In this document: positions 28,704 through 36,523 of the stretch, one piece after another | How the letters are laid out: each line of letters opens with the position of its first letter | Position numbering within the stretch: position 1 is the stretch's first letter | Source: Microbulbifer marinus | Lineage (GTDB): Bacteria > Pseudomonadota > Gammaproteobacteria > Pseudomonadales > Cellvibrionaceae | Direction: 5' to 3' | DNA length: 64,000 bases | Assembly (NCBI RefSeq): GCF_900107725.1 | Contig: NZ_FNQO01000001.1 | Location: 124,001 to 188,000, forward strand | Made by a program: the position numbers and the translations under genes | Notes under the pieces: model-generated | Database searches by the model: none | What the model was told of the DNA's origin: nothing | The model's input: only the letters and a program-made list of their open reading frames with translations

Positions 28704-29533
28704 GGCTTCAGCACGATCAGAAAAAAGTTTTCGTCGTCACCGGTGCCGCCGGTGGTTTGGGCTGGGCGATTGTCGAGGCGCTGGCCGCCCGCTTTGGGGC
28801 CCGTTTTGCGCTGGTAGATATCAGCGGGCAGGCACTGACCGAACGCGCGCAGCAACTGCGTGAGCGCGGCATTGACGCCGAGAGTTTTGTCGCCGATCTG
28901 TCCAGCGAGCAGGCGGTTGCCGAGCTTGCGGCACAGTTGCGCGGGCGCTATCCGCGAGTGGATCTGCTGGTGAACAACGCCGGTATCACGCACCGCAGCC
29001 TCTCGACCCAGACCAGCAATGCGGTGATCCGCCGGGTAATGGCGGTGGATTACCACGCGCCGGTCGAGCTGGCCCAAGCGCTGTTGGCGGAACTGCGCGC
29101 GGCCTCGGGCTGCGTGATCAATATCAGCTCCATGGCCGGCTGGATGCCGGTATTGGGCCGCGCCGGATACTGTGCGGCGAAGAGCGCACTGCACCAGTAT
29201 TTCGAAACCTTCCGCGAGGAGGTGCGTGACGATGGCGTGCGTGTATTGATGGTCTATCCAAGTTTTGTCGCCACCAATATTGAGCAAAATGCGCTGTCCG
29301 GCGATGGCGGTCGTGCCAGGCACAAGCAGAGCACGATCGGTCAGGTGCGCACTGCCGACTGGATGGCGGACAGGATTGTGACCGCGCTCGAAGAAGGTCG
29401 AGAGCGTCTGTTTCCGCGCGACAAGACCCTGCTCGGCGCTTACCTGTACAAATTCTTTCCGCGCCTGTTTATGAAACAGATGGTGAGGAATTTCCGCGTC
29501 GAGCTGGAGGTGGCTCGCGGGGCAGGGGGCTGA
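28700..29533 (+). CDS. Short-chain dehydrogenase/reductase
   Basis: A 277-residue classical SDR. It has the cofactor motif TGAAGGLG (about 14-21), NNAG (about 94), the serine in INISSMAG and the catalytic YCAAK (about 157-161). The start overlaps the upstream stop in ATGA, so it is the last gene of the four-gene operon. The C-terminal FPRLFMKQMVRNF resembles the membrane-associated tail of SDRs that act on lipophilic substrates. Substrate unknown. Confidence 0.88.
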   Translation: MRLQHDQKKVFVVTGAAGGLGWAIVEALAARFGARFALVDISGQALTERAQQLRERGIDAESFVADLSSEQAVAELAAQLRGRYPRVDLLVNNAGITHRSLSTQTSNAVIRRVMAVDYHAPVELAQALLAELRAASGCVINISSMAGWMPVLGRAGYCAAKSALHQYFETFREEVRDDGVRVLMVYPSFVATNIEQNALSGDGGRARHKQSTIGQVRTADWMADRIVTALEEGRERLFPRDKTLLGAYLYKFFPRLFMKQMVRNFRVELEVARGAGG

Positions 29534-29540
29534 CGGAAAC

Positions 29541-29570
29541 AAAAAGCCCTCCGGGGGGCCGGAGGGTGGC
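29541..29570 (-). terminator. Terminator of the hsp20 operon
   Basis: An eight-base GC stem (29547-29554, 29559-29566) is followed, on the minus strand, by CTTTTTGTTT. It terminates leftward transcription from the hsp20 operon and sits just after the convergent SDR stop. Confidence 0.82.
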
Positions 29571-29613
29571 AAAGTGACAGGCCGCGCAGGCTCAGAGCGC
29601 AGTAGGCTTGGGC

Positions 29614-30072
29614 TCAGAGTGCCGCGCTGGCGTCGGGGTTGAGACTGGAATAGTGGCGATACTGCTCTTCGATGTGCCAGGTCAGGTAGGCTGGCTGCGG
29701 TTCGGCGCCGCCATTGGCCTCGAAGCGCGTGCCCTGCACCCGGTCGCCGACCACGGCCTCGATGGTGTAGCTACCCGCTGGCACGTCGAGTAAAAATACC
29801 GGGCCGTCGCTGATGGTGTTCAGCACCAGGTTACCGCGGGAGTCCCTTACCTTGATCTGGCCGCCACCGAGCAGGTGGCCTGACTCCGTGCTCAGCACCA
29901 CCTTGAGATCGAAACCCGGTGCGACTTCCTCCAGTGCACGGCGCTCGTCGATGCCAACGCCGCCGGATACAAAGCGCAGGTCGCCGTTGTACTGGATTTC
30001 CGGCACCGACAGCGCCACGGCGGGTGCAGACAACAGGCAGAATAACAAGGAAATGGCTCGGCATATTTCCAT
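29614..30072 (-). CDS. Secreted protein with carboxypeptidase-regulatory-like domain
   Basis: A 152-residue protein with a signal peptide (about 1-20, ending APAVALS). The mature region resembles a small transthyretin-like or CarboxypepD_reg beta-sandwich: GGGQIKVRDSRGNLVLNT, GPVFLLDVPAGSYTIEAVV and HIEEQY. A GGAGG site lies 5 bases before the ATG. It starts 57 bases after the second hsp20 gene on the same strand with no terminator between, so it is probably the last gene of the heat-shock operon. Function unknown. Confidence 0.72.
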   Translation of the reverse strand: MEICRAISLLFCLLSAPAVALSVPEIQYNGDLRFVSGGVGIDERRALEEVAPGFDLKVVLSTESGHLLGGGQIKVRDSRGNLVLNTISDGPVFLLDVPAGSYTIEAVVGDRVQGTRFEANGGAEPQPAYLTWHIEEQYRHYSSLNPDASAAL

Positions 30073-30129
30073 GGTTACCTCCAGAATTCTCCTCTATCGC
30101 TCGTTTTTTGCTTCGGTTGGGATGGTGCC

Positions 30130-30687
30130 TCAAGCGACCCGGCGGATATCGATCACCTTGCCGCGGGATTTTGGCAGCGCCTTGCGCGGCAGGGTGATGG
30201 TCAGCACACCGTTGCTGAACTGGGCATCGATGTTGTCGCAATCGGTATCCTCCGGCAGCGACAAGACCCGCTGGAAGGCGCCGTAGCGTCGCTCGATGCG
30301 ATAAAATTCCGCCTCCCGGCTTTCCGCTTGCAGCTTTTTTTCGCCGCGAATGGTGAGAGTGTTGTCCACCAGTTCCAGGTGAATATTCTCTTCGTCGACC
30401 CCGGGTGCCTCGACAGTGATGCTGTAGGCATCGGCAGTCGTCGCGATATCCACATTCGGTCTCAGCAGCATGCCCCGGCCGGCCAGTGTCGATGGCGTGT
30501 CGGGGTTGGGCGGGTTGTGCCGGCCGAAACTATCCAGCAGACGATCGAACAGCCGCTCCACTTCCTCGTGCAGCTGCGCCATAGGTGCCTGATACCCCGG
30601 TTCCGTGCGGTTTATCGGCAGGTTACCGCTATGCGTACTTTCCTCATCCTTGAACCAGTTCCAGGGGGCAATCTTCTTGATGTCCAT
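30130..30687 (-). CDS. Small heat-shock protein Hsp20 (second copy in operon)
   Basis: A 185-residue Hsp20 chaperone that holds unfolding proteins for refolding. It has a long N-terminal arm (about 1-75), an alpha-crystallin domain (about 78-165, with ITVEAPGVDEENIHLELVDN and the conserved FSNGVLTITLPR) and a short tail. Architecture is class A-like, unlike the IbpA-type neighbour. A GGAGG site precedes the ATG. Seventy-seven bases separate it from the upstream hsp20 and no promoter is obvious there. Confidence 0.92.
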   Translation of the reverse strand: MDIKKIAPWNWFKDEESTHSGNLPINRTEPGYQAPMAQLHEEVERLFDRLLDSFGRHNPPNPDTPSTLAGRGMLLRPNVDIATTADAYSITVEAPGVDEENIHLELVDNTLTIRGEKKLQAESREAEFYRIERRYGAFQRVLSLPEDTDCDNIDAQFSNGVLTITLPRKALPKSRGKVIDIRRVA

Positions 30688-30764
30688 AATGACCTCCGAT
30701 AATGGTTTCAGTGGCTGACGTGCGAGTGTGAAAAGAACCTGAACTACAGCGATTTTTTACCAGC

Positions 30765-31253
30765 TCAGCCGGTATTTGCTCGCGCCTCTGACTCCAGAGC
30801 CTTGGCTTCCCGGTTTTCATTGCCGGCGACGCTGTTGATGGGGATCCGGCGCGGCCGGTCCTCCTCGGGGACTTCGCGCGTCAGGTGGATGCGAAGCAGG
30901 CCGTCGCGGATATTGGCTCCGGTTACCTGCATGTGTTCCGCGAGGCGGAAGCTGCGTTCGAAAGTTTGCGCGGCAATGCCACGGTGCAGATATTCCACGC
31001 CGTCCCGAGCCTTGTCCTCGAGCCGCCCGTGGATGGTGAGCTGATCGTTCTGCAACTCGATAGAGAGGTTTTCCCGCTGAAAGCCGGCCACGGCCATAGT
31101 GATGAGGTAGTCGTCCTCGCCGTGCTTTTCGATATCGTAACGGGGGTAGCTGTGCGCGCTTTCGTCGCTGCCGAGTGCCGATTCAAACAGTTCGTTGAAG
31201 CGGTCGAAGCCGACAGAGTTACGCAACAATGGTGTAAGGGAGCGTGCGTTCAC
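30765..31253 (-). CDS. Small heat-shock protein Hsp20 (IbpA-type, operon lead)
   Basis: A 162-residue IbpA-type Hsp20: the N-terminal region ends near YPRYDIEKHGEDDYLITMAVAGF, then the alpha-crystallin core with the dimer loop, and a C-terminal RRIPI resembling the I-x-I/V motif. The GTG at 31253 is chosen because AGGAGG lies 5 bases before it; the upstream in-frame ATG at 31274 would sit inside the leader hairpin. A sigma-32-type promoter and a ROSE-like leader precede it. Confidence 0.92.
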   Translation of the reverse strand: MNARSLTPLLRNSVGFDRFNELFESALGSDESAHSYPRYDIEKHGEDDYLITMAVAGFQRENLSIELQNDQLTIHGRLEDKARDGVEYLHRGIAAQTFERSFRLAEHMQVTGANIRDGLLRIHLTREVPEEDRPRRIPINSVAGNENREAKALESEARANTG

Positions 31254-31355
31254 AATTGCCTCCTTCCTCAACAAGCAAGGTCACAACGATGAATGAACAC
31301 TTGTGGTGCTGAACACCAGCGCATTTCTGTGAGCGCCCATTTGGGCCGCTCACGA
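31254..31355 (-). promoter_or_regulatory. ROSE-type RNA thermometer in the hsp20 leader
   Basis: The roughly 100-base leader holds three hairpins in order: 31329-31353 (arms GTGAGCG/CGCTCAC), 31304-31318 (TGGTG/CACCA), and a final stem pairing CCTTGCT (31274-31280) with AGGAAGG (31262-31268) around a five-base loop. The last stem covers part of the AGGAGG ribosome binding site and contains the UUGCU/AGGA pairing with a G opposite G, which is the ROSE hallmark. Confidence 0.72.
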
Positions 31356-31363
31356 TATCTGAT

Positions 31364-31389
31364 ATGGGAAATGCAGGATAAATTTCAAG
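31364..31389 (-). promoter_or_regulatory. Sigma-32 (heat-shock) promoter of the hsp20 operon
   Basis: On the minus strand, CCCCTTGAAA (-35 core CTTGAA at 31384-31389) and TCCCATAT (-10 core at 31364-31369) are spaced by 14 bases, close to the RpoH consensus. Confidence 0.82.
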
Positions 31390-31470
31390 GGGCGAAAGTT
31401 GACAAACTCGTCGCAATCCGCGCCATCGATTGCCCAGTGCCGCCAGGGGGCAATCAATGGCGCGCGGTGA

Positions 31471-32076
31471 TCAACCGGGTGTGTGTTCGAGCACCATCGG
31501 TATCACGCTGGCCGCCAGCAATAAGCCCATGGTGATATTGAACCGGCGCAGGTGCGTGGGTTCGGTCAGTATCCGTTTCAGCCCGACGCCGAACAGCAGC
31601 CAGATGATGATGCAGGGGCCGCCGATGGCGATAAAGGTCAGCGCGATGCGTGCGGTGTCGATCCACATTTCGCCGCTGGGGCTGGTAAACGCAGCCAGCG
31701 CGCCCACTGCCATAATCCACCCCTTGGGATTCACCCACTGGAAGGCCACGGCCTGCAAAAAAGTGAAGGGCTTGTTGTGACGGGTATTGCCGACTTCCCG
31801 GGTGCCGGCAATAACCCAGGCGAGATACAGCAGATAGGCGATCCCGACCCAGCGAATGATTTCATGCAGTAGCGGAAACTGGCTGAACAGGGTTCCCAGG
31901 CCCAGCCCAATAGCGATGATCATGGCCGGAAAACCGAGGCAGATACCCAGCAGGTGGGGGATAGAGCGGTTTACGCCGTAGTTCAGTCCGGATGACATTA
32001 TCATCAGGTTGTTCGGTCCAGGAGTAATACTGGTAGCGAAAGTGAATAACACGATCGGGAGTAGGGTTTCTAACAC
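31471..32076 (-). CDS. LysE/RhtB family exporter
   Basis: A 201-residue inner-membrane protein with about six hydrophobic helices. It has the family's N-terminal FATSITPGPNNLM (PGPN, about 12-24) and QWVNPKGW in the middle. The family exports amino acids or related metabolites. The GTG at 32076 with GAGGC upstream gives the standard N-terminus; a longer reading adds non-hydrophobic residues and is rejected. It is divergent from the TatD gene. Exact substrate unknown. Confidence 0.88.
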   Translation of the reverse strand: MLETLLPIVLFTFATSITPGPNNLMIMSSGLNYGVNRSIPHLLGICLGFPAMIIAIGLGLGTLFSQFPLLHEIIRWVGIAYLLYLAWVIAGTREVGNTRHNKPFTFLQAVAFQWVNPKGWIMAVGALAAFTSPSGEMWIDTARIALTFIAIGGPCIIIWLLFGVGLKRILTEPTHLRRFNITMGLLLAASVIPMVLEHTPG

Positions 32077-32138
32077 TGCTGCCTCGGGGCTGGGTAACGC
32101 GACCGTGCTAAGATGCGGGCAAAATCGGGGAAGCACAA

Positions 32139-32909
32139 GTGCAATTGATCGATAGCCACTGCCATTTCGATTTCGACGCTTTCGAGCCGGACCGCATGCG
32201 CGTCTGGCGGCAGTGTCGCGAGGTCGGCGTGGAGCAGGTGATTATTCCCGGTGTGACCGTGGCCCAGTGGGCCACCCTGGCGCAGCTGGTTGAAAAAGAG
32301 CCGCGCTGGTATGCGGCAGCAGGCGTGCATCCCTGGTGGGTCGGCGAGCTGGATACGCCTCCGGCAACGCTGCGGCAGCTGCTGGGCGAGCACCTGGATC
32401 GCCACCCGTGTGTGGCGGTTGGGGAGTGCGGATTGGACGCCGCGGTTGCCACGCCGCTGGAGGAACAGGTCGCGGCTCTGCGACCGCAGCTGGAAGTCGC
32501 GTGTGAGCTGAATTTGCCGCTGATTCTGCACGTGCATAAAGCCCACAATGAAATGCTGCGCCTGCTGAAAGAATTTTCTCCGCCGCGCGGCGGCGTGATA
32601 CATGCATTTAGCGGCAGCGAACAGATGGCACGGGATTACTGGTCGCTGGGCTTTTATCTCGGCATCGGCGGCACCATTACCTACGAGCGCGCGGCCAAGA
32701 CCCGCCGCGCCGCAGCCGCACTGCCGTTGGAGTCGCTGCTGCTGGAATCGGATGCTCCGGATATGCCGCTGTGCGGTCGCCAGGGGCAGCGCAACAGCCC
32801 GGCCAATCTGCCGCTGATCGCAGCAGAGCTGGCAAAATTGCGCGGCGTGTCCGTCGAAGAAGTTGCTGCGCAGACCTGTCACAACACCCGGATTTTATTT
32901 TCTTTATGA
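32139..32909 (+). CDS. TatD-family metal-dependent hydrolase
   Basis: A 256-residue TIM-barrel metallohydrolase. It begins IDSHCHFDF (metal-binding H-x-H, about 4-12) and continues with GVHPWW, GECGLD (about 92-97), LPLILHVHKAHNE, VIHAFSGS and ESDAPDMP, all TatD/YjjV family positions. These enzymes are 3'-5' DNases or related phosphoesterases in the cytoplasm. GTG start with a GGGGAAG site. It overlaps the cysteine desulfurase gene by four bases. Confidence 0.92.
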   Translation: MQLIDSHCHFDFDAFEPDRMRVWRQCREVGVEQVIIPGVTVAQWATLAQLVEKEPRWYAAAGVHPWWVGELDTPPATLRQLLGEHLDRHPCVAVGECGLDAAVATPLEEQVAALRPQLEVACELNLPLILHVHKAHNEMLRLLKEFSPPRGGVIHAFSGSEQMARDYWSLGFYLGIGGTITYERAAKTRRAAAALPLESLLLESDAPDMPLCGRQGQRNSPANLPLIAAELAKLRGVSVEEVAAQTCHNTRILFSL

Positions 32910-34552
32910 GTTTCTCCGCCGAAGCGTTCAAGCGGCAGTTCCCACTGTTTGCCCAGCCCGAAAACCAACAGCTGGTCTATCTCGATAATGCGGCAACGAC
33001 GCAGAAGCCGCAGGCGGTGATCGACGCGATCTGCGGTTTCTATCTGCACAGTAATGCCAACACACACAGATCCAGCCACCGCCTCGCGCGCCTCGCCACC
33101 GACATGGTCGAGCGGGTACGCGGGCAGGCCGCCGGCTTCCTGAATGCCACCAGTGCGCGGGAGATCGTCTTCTGTCGCGGTGCCACCGAAGCGCTCAACC
33201 TGCTGGCGAACAGCCTGTGCAGCGAACTGCAGGCCGGCGATGAAATTGTCATCTCCACCGCAGAACACCACGCCAATATCGTGCCCTGGCAGATGATGGC
33301 ACAGCGTTTTCAACTGACGCTGCGCTACGTGCCGCACACGGCCGGCATTCCGCAGTTTGACCGCCTCAGCGAGGTGCTGACGGCGCGCACGCGGATTGTT
33401 TCACTGACCGGGGGCTCCAACGCCCTCGGGTTGCGCCCCGATCTGCAAGGTATCGCGCGGCAATTGCGCGGGCGGCAGCTGCACTGGATCGTCGATGGCG
33501 CCCAGCTGGCGGCGCACGAGAGGGTTGACGTACAGCAGCTAGGTTGCGATTTCCTGGTCTGCTCCGCGCACAAGTTCTACGGGCCCAGCGGCATCGGGCT
33601 CCTGTATGGGCGCGAGCAGCTATTGGAAGCAATGCCGCCCTGGCAGGGCGGCGGCGAGATGATTGCCGAGGTGGACCTGTACACCAGTCACTACGCCGGC
33701 TTGCCACACAAGTTCGAAGCGGGCACCTCGTCACTGGCGGCAATTGCCGGCCTCGGTGCTGCGCTGGAGTTTCTTGGCACCCAGGACCGCGAGGCCATGG
33801 CCGCCCACGAACAGCAGCTGATGGCGTGGCTGCACGAAGAGCTGGCGGAAATACCGGGAATACGCCTCCTCAGCCAGCCGCAGCACAATCTGGGTATCGT
33901 CGCTTTCGCGCCGGTGAACGGCAGTGCGGCGGATCTGATGCATTGGCTGGACGGGCGCGATATCGCGGTGCGGGTCGGCCACCACTGTGCACAGCCGCTG
34001 ATCCGCGCCGCCGGCGAAACCGCGACCGTGCGCGCATCCATTGCCGCCTACACTACCCGCAACGACGTGGAAGCATTTGTACAGGCGCTGCGGGAGTACC
34101 TGGCATTGGCGGAAACTCCGGACTCGGAGGCGCCACAGCGGGGTGTCGAGTGGAGCCTGGACGATCTGTCGGCGCTGCAGGTGGAACGGCTCGCGTCCCA
34201 GCGCAACTGGCAGGATCGCTACCGCGAACTGATGCGCTGGAGCAAAGCGATCGGCGCAAAGCCGGAAATCCGCCGCCCGGAAAACCTGGTGCGCGGCTGC
34301 GAGTCGGATGCCTGGCTGGCTCATGTGGAGGGGGGCGGTCGCCATTATTTTGCCCTCGACAGTGACAGTCGCGTGGTCAAAGGGCTTGGGGCCCTGTTGC
34401 TATCGCAGATCGACGGGCGTACGGCAGAGGAGATACGCGCGCTGGACCTGCCGCTGTTGTTTGCCGATCTGGGGCTGGAGCAACATCTCAGCCAGTCCCG
34501 CAGCAATGGGTTCTACGCGCTGCTGCGGCAGGCGCTCGCTTTCGTCGGCTAG
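32906..34552 (+). CDS. csdA-csdE: Fused cysteine desulfurase CsdA-CsdE
   Basis: A 548-residue fusion. The first roughly 400 residues are a SufS/CsdA-type PLP cysteine desulfurase: AEHHANIVPW, PLP-lysine loop SAHKFYGPSG (lysine about 222) and the mobile persulfide cysteine in GHHCAQP (about 361). Residues about 415-548 are a SufE/CsdE-type sulfur acceptor with its cysteine in VRGCESDAWL (about 465). In E. coli CsdA (401 aa) and CsdE (147 aa) are separate proteins whose lengths add up to this one. CsdE receives sulfur from CsdA and contacts TcdA. The start ATG overlaps the tatD stop. tcdA is convergent 14 bases beyond the stop. Confidence 0.92.
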   Translation: MSFSAEAFKRQFPLFAQPENQQLVYLDNAATTQKPQAVIDAICGFYLHSNANTHRSSHRLARLATDMVERVRGQAAGFLNATSAREIVFCRGATEALNLLANSLCSELQAGDEIVISTAEHHANIVPWQMMAQRFQLTLRYVPHTAGIPQFDRLSEVLTARTRIVSLTGGSNALGLRPDLQGIARQLRGRQLHWIVDGAQLAAHERVDVQQLGCDFLVCSAHKFYGPSGIGLLYGREQLLEAMPPWQGGGEMIAEVDLYTSHYAGLPHKFEAGTSSLAAIAGLGAALEFLGTQDREAMAAHEQQLMAWLHEELAEIPGIRLLSQPQHNLGIVAFAPVNGSAADLMHWLDGRDIAVRVGHHCAQPLIRAAGETATVRASIAAYTTRNDVEAFVQALREYLALAETPDSEAPQRGVEWSLDDLSALQVERLASQRNWQDRYRELMRWSKAIGAKPEIRRPENLVRGCESDAWLAHVEGGGRHYFALDSDSRVVKGLGALLLSQIDGRTAEEIRALDLPLLFADLGLEQHLSQSRSNGFYALLRQALAFVG

Positions 34553-34566
34553 CGGCTGGCCGCGCT

Positions 34567-35367
34567 TCAGCGCTTGCGTTGCAGCAGCCGTTCTATACCG
34601 CGGGATGCGGCAACAAATCCGAATGTGCCGGTGACCATGGTGGCGGCACCGAAGCCGCCGCTGCAATCGAGCTTCACGCCGTCCTGCATCGCAGTTTTCT
34701 GTTGGCACACCTGGCCATCCGGCTGCGGATAGACCATTGGCTCGGTGGAGTAAATGGCATCCACTCCGAACTGGCGTTTGCGCGATTTCTGGAAATTGTG
34801 AAAGCGATACAGGTGGCTGCGCACCTTGGCGAGCATCGGGTCGTTGATGGTGCGGCCGAGATCGGCGCAGCCGATCAGCCGCGGATCTCGCTTGCCGCCG
34901 GCAGAGCCAACGGTGATCAGGCGCAGCTTGCGCGCCTTGCAGTAGGCAATCAGCGCAGCCTTGACCCGTGCCGCGTCGATGGCGTCGATGACAATATCGA
35001 TTGGCCGCGTGTCCGGATCGAGCAACTCGCCAAGGTTGTCCGTGGCGATAAAATCCTCTTCGGTATGCACCGAGATTTCCGGGTTGATCTGTCGCAGACG
35101 TTCCGCCATCACATCGACTTTGATCTGTCCGATGGTGTCGGCCAGTGCGTGACTCTGGCGGTTGGTGTTGGTAATACAGACATCGTCCAGGTCGATCAGG
35201 GTAATCGCGCCGACCCCGCTTCTGGCCAGCGCCTCCGCGGTCCAGCTGCCCACGCCGCCGATGCCGATTACCACGAAGTGCGCCTCGTGCAGGCGTTTCA
35301 AGGCGTCGTCACCATAGAGGCGGCCAATGCCACCAAAGCGTTGCCGGTATTGCTCAGACAGGCTCAT
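34567..35367 (-). CDS. tcdA: tRNA threonylcarbamoyladenosine dehydratase TcdA (CsdL)
   Basis: TcdA uses ATP to cyclise t6A37 of ANN-decoding tRNAs to ct6A. The 266-residue E1-like protein has the nucleotide loop GIGGVGSW (about 36-43), DLDDVCITNTNRQ (about 60-72) and a C-terminal region FVAASRGIERLL. In E. coli it works with CsdA and CsdE, and here it faces the fused csdA-csdE gene. Its first 14 bases overlap the end of the upstream DCC-family gene, so those two are co-transcribed. ATG start. Confidence 0.93.
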   Translation of the reverse strand: MSLSEQYRQRFGGIGRLYGDDALKRLHEAHFVVIGIGGVGSWTAEALARSGVGAITLIDLDDVCITNTNRQSHALADTIGQIKVDVMAERLRQINPEISVHTEEDFIATDNLGELLDPDTRPIDIVIDAIDAARVKAALIAYCKARKLRLITVGSAGGKRDPRLIGCADLGRTINDPMLAKVRSHLYRFHNFQKSRKRQFGVDAIYSTEPMVYPQPDGQVCQQKTAMQDGVKLDCSGGFGAATMVTGTFGFVAASRGIERLLQRKR

Positions 35368-35809
35368 CGGTATTTTCTTCCGGTACTTCTTCCAAAAATC
35401 GGTGTCTTTCCGCTGCGTTCGGCAGCAGGCATTGATCTCGGCGGCCGAACAGTCGGTAGCGATTGCGCGCTATGACGTCGTAAGCGAAATCCCGCAGAGG
35501 GCGCGGTATGTAGCGCAGCACGGCCAGATGGCGCGCGGGGCCCGACAGCCGCGCAGTGATGCGCAGCGCCGCGTCGCTCTTGTGGAAATCGCGATAGCTG
35601 CCGTTGCCCCGCTCCAGCAAAATCACCGTTTCATAGGTGTCGAGGGGCAGTCCCAGATCGCCCAATAGCTTCTGGCCGGCGGGGGATTGTACACGGCAGA
35701 AGGTGAATCGGCGCAGGCTATCCCGCTTGAGTACAAAGCGGGTCCAGCCATTGCACAGGTTGCACAGGCTGTCGAAGAGGATGATGTGGTCCGGCGGTGG
35801 TAGTGACAT
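35354..35809 (-). CDS. DCC-family thiol-disulfide oxidoreductase (DUF393)
   Basis: A 151-residue protein with the family CxxC near its start in FDSLCNLCNGW (about 12-22), then RFTFCRVQSPAG, HKSDAALRI and YDVIARNRYRLFGRRDQC, all DUF393/YuxK features. A thiol redox role is inferred from the CxxC motif. The ATG at 35809 places the CxxC at the usual distance; a longer upstream reading is low-complexity and rejected. It overlaps tcdA by 14 bases. Confidence 0.87.
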   Translation of the reverse strand: MSLPPPDHIILFDSLCNLCNGWTRFVLKRDSLRRFTFCRVQSPAGQKLLGDLGLPLDTYETVILLERGNGSYRDFHKSDAALRITARLSGPARHLAVLRYIPRPLRDFAYDVIARNRYRLFGRRDQCLLPNAAERHRFLEEVPEENTDEPV

Positions 35810-35912
35810 CTCGGCTTGAACCGGTGGCAGCGGGCCGGGAAATGGTAGTCGGGGGCGGGAAGGTCGGCAAAGGCTGGGGCGGCAGCCGGACTGGCTGCCG
35901 CCCCGCGGCGGA

Positions 35913-36377
35913 TTAATGCACGTGGCCGTGATCAATCTCTTCCGGAGTGGCTTCGCGCACGGATACCACTTCGATGTCGAAGTGCAGCTCGACGCCTGCC
36001 AGCGGGTGGTTGCCGTTGATGGTGACGTTGTCGCCGTCGATATCGATGATCTCCACCTCTATCGGGTGACCCTCGGTGCTCTGGGCGCGGAAGGCCATAC
36101 CCACTTCCAGCTTGTCGACACCGCCGAAAGCGTCGCGCGGCAGGGTTTGGATCAGTTCCGGGTTCTGCGGACCGTAGGCTTCTTCCGGCGCGATAACCGC
36201 GGTGAATTTGTCGCCAGGCGCCTTCTCAAGCATCTCTTTTTCGAGACCGGGGATGATATTGCCCACGCCCTGCAGATACTTGAGTGGCTCGCCGCCGTCG
36301 GAGGAATCGATGACTGTACCGTCAGCGTCTTTCAGGGTGTAGTGAATTTCCACTACAGAGTGGTTGGCAATCTTCAT
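35913..36377 (-). CDS. FKBP-type peptidyl-prolyl isomerase (SlyD/FkpB-like)
   Basis: A 154-residue protein with the SlyD layout: split FKBP domain (MKIANHSVVEIHYTLKDADG at the start and EVVSVREAT near the end) with an inserted insert-in-flap chaperone domain (about 68-130). FKBP positions are visible in PGLEKEMLEKAPGDKF and PEEAYG. The C-terminal HGHVH is a short remnant of the histidine-rich metal tail of SlyD. It should isomerise prolyl bonds and bind nascent chains in the cytoplasm. Confidence 0.92.
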   Translation of the reverse strand: MKIANHSVVEIHYTLKDADGTVIDSSDGGEPLKYLQGVGNIIPGLEKEMLEKAPGDKFTAVIAPEEAYGPQNPELIQTLPRDAFGGVDKLEVGMAFRAQSTEGHPIEVEIIDIDGDNVTINGNHPLAGVELHFDIEVVSVREATPEEIDHGHVH

Positions 36378-36523
36378 GAATACTCTCTGGAAAATGAAGG
36401 AAGGTGAGTGAAGTAGCGCTTACCGGATGCGGTAGCAAACAGGAGGTAAAGGCTGCGAGGGGCCCATTGTATTGAGCGGCCCGCCGAGTCGCAACCTGGC
36501 GGGGCGCGAAGGGCCGGCAGCGC

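Noticed and set aside
30688-30764. Search for a ROSE element or RpoH promoter before the second hsp20 gene
   Set aside because: No UUGCU partner for the GGAGG site and no CTTGAA/CCCCAT pair; it is read from the upstream operon.
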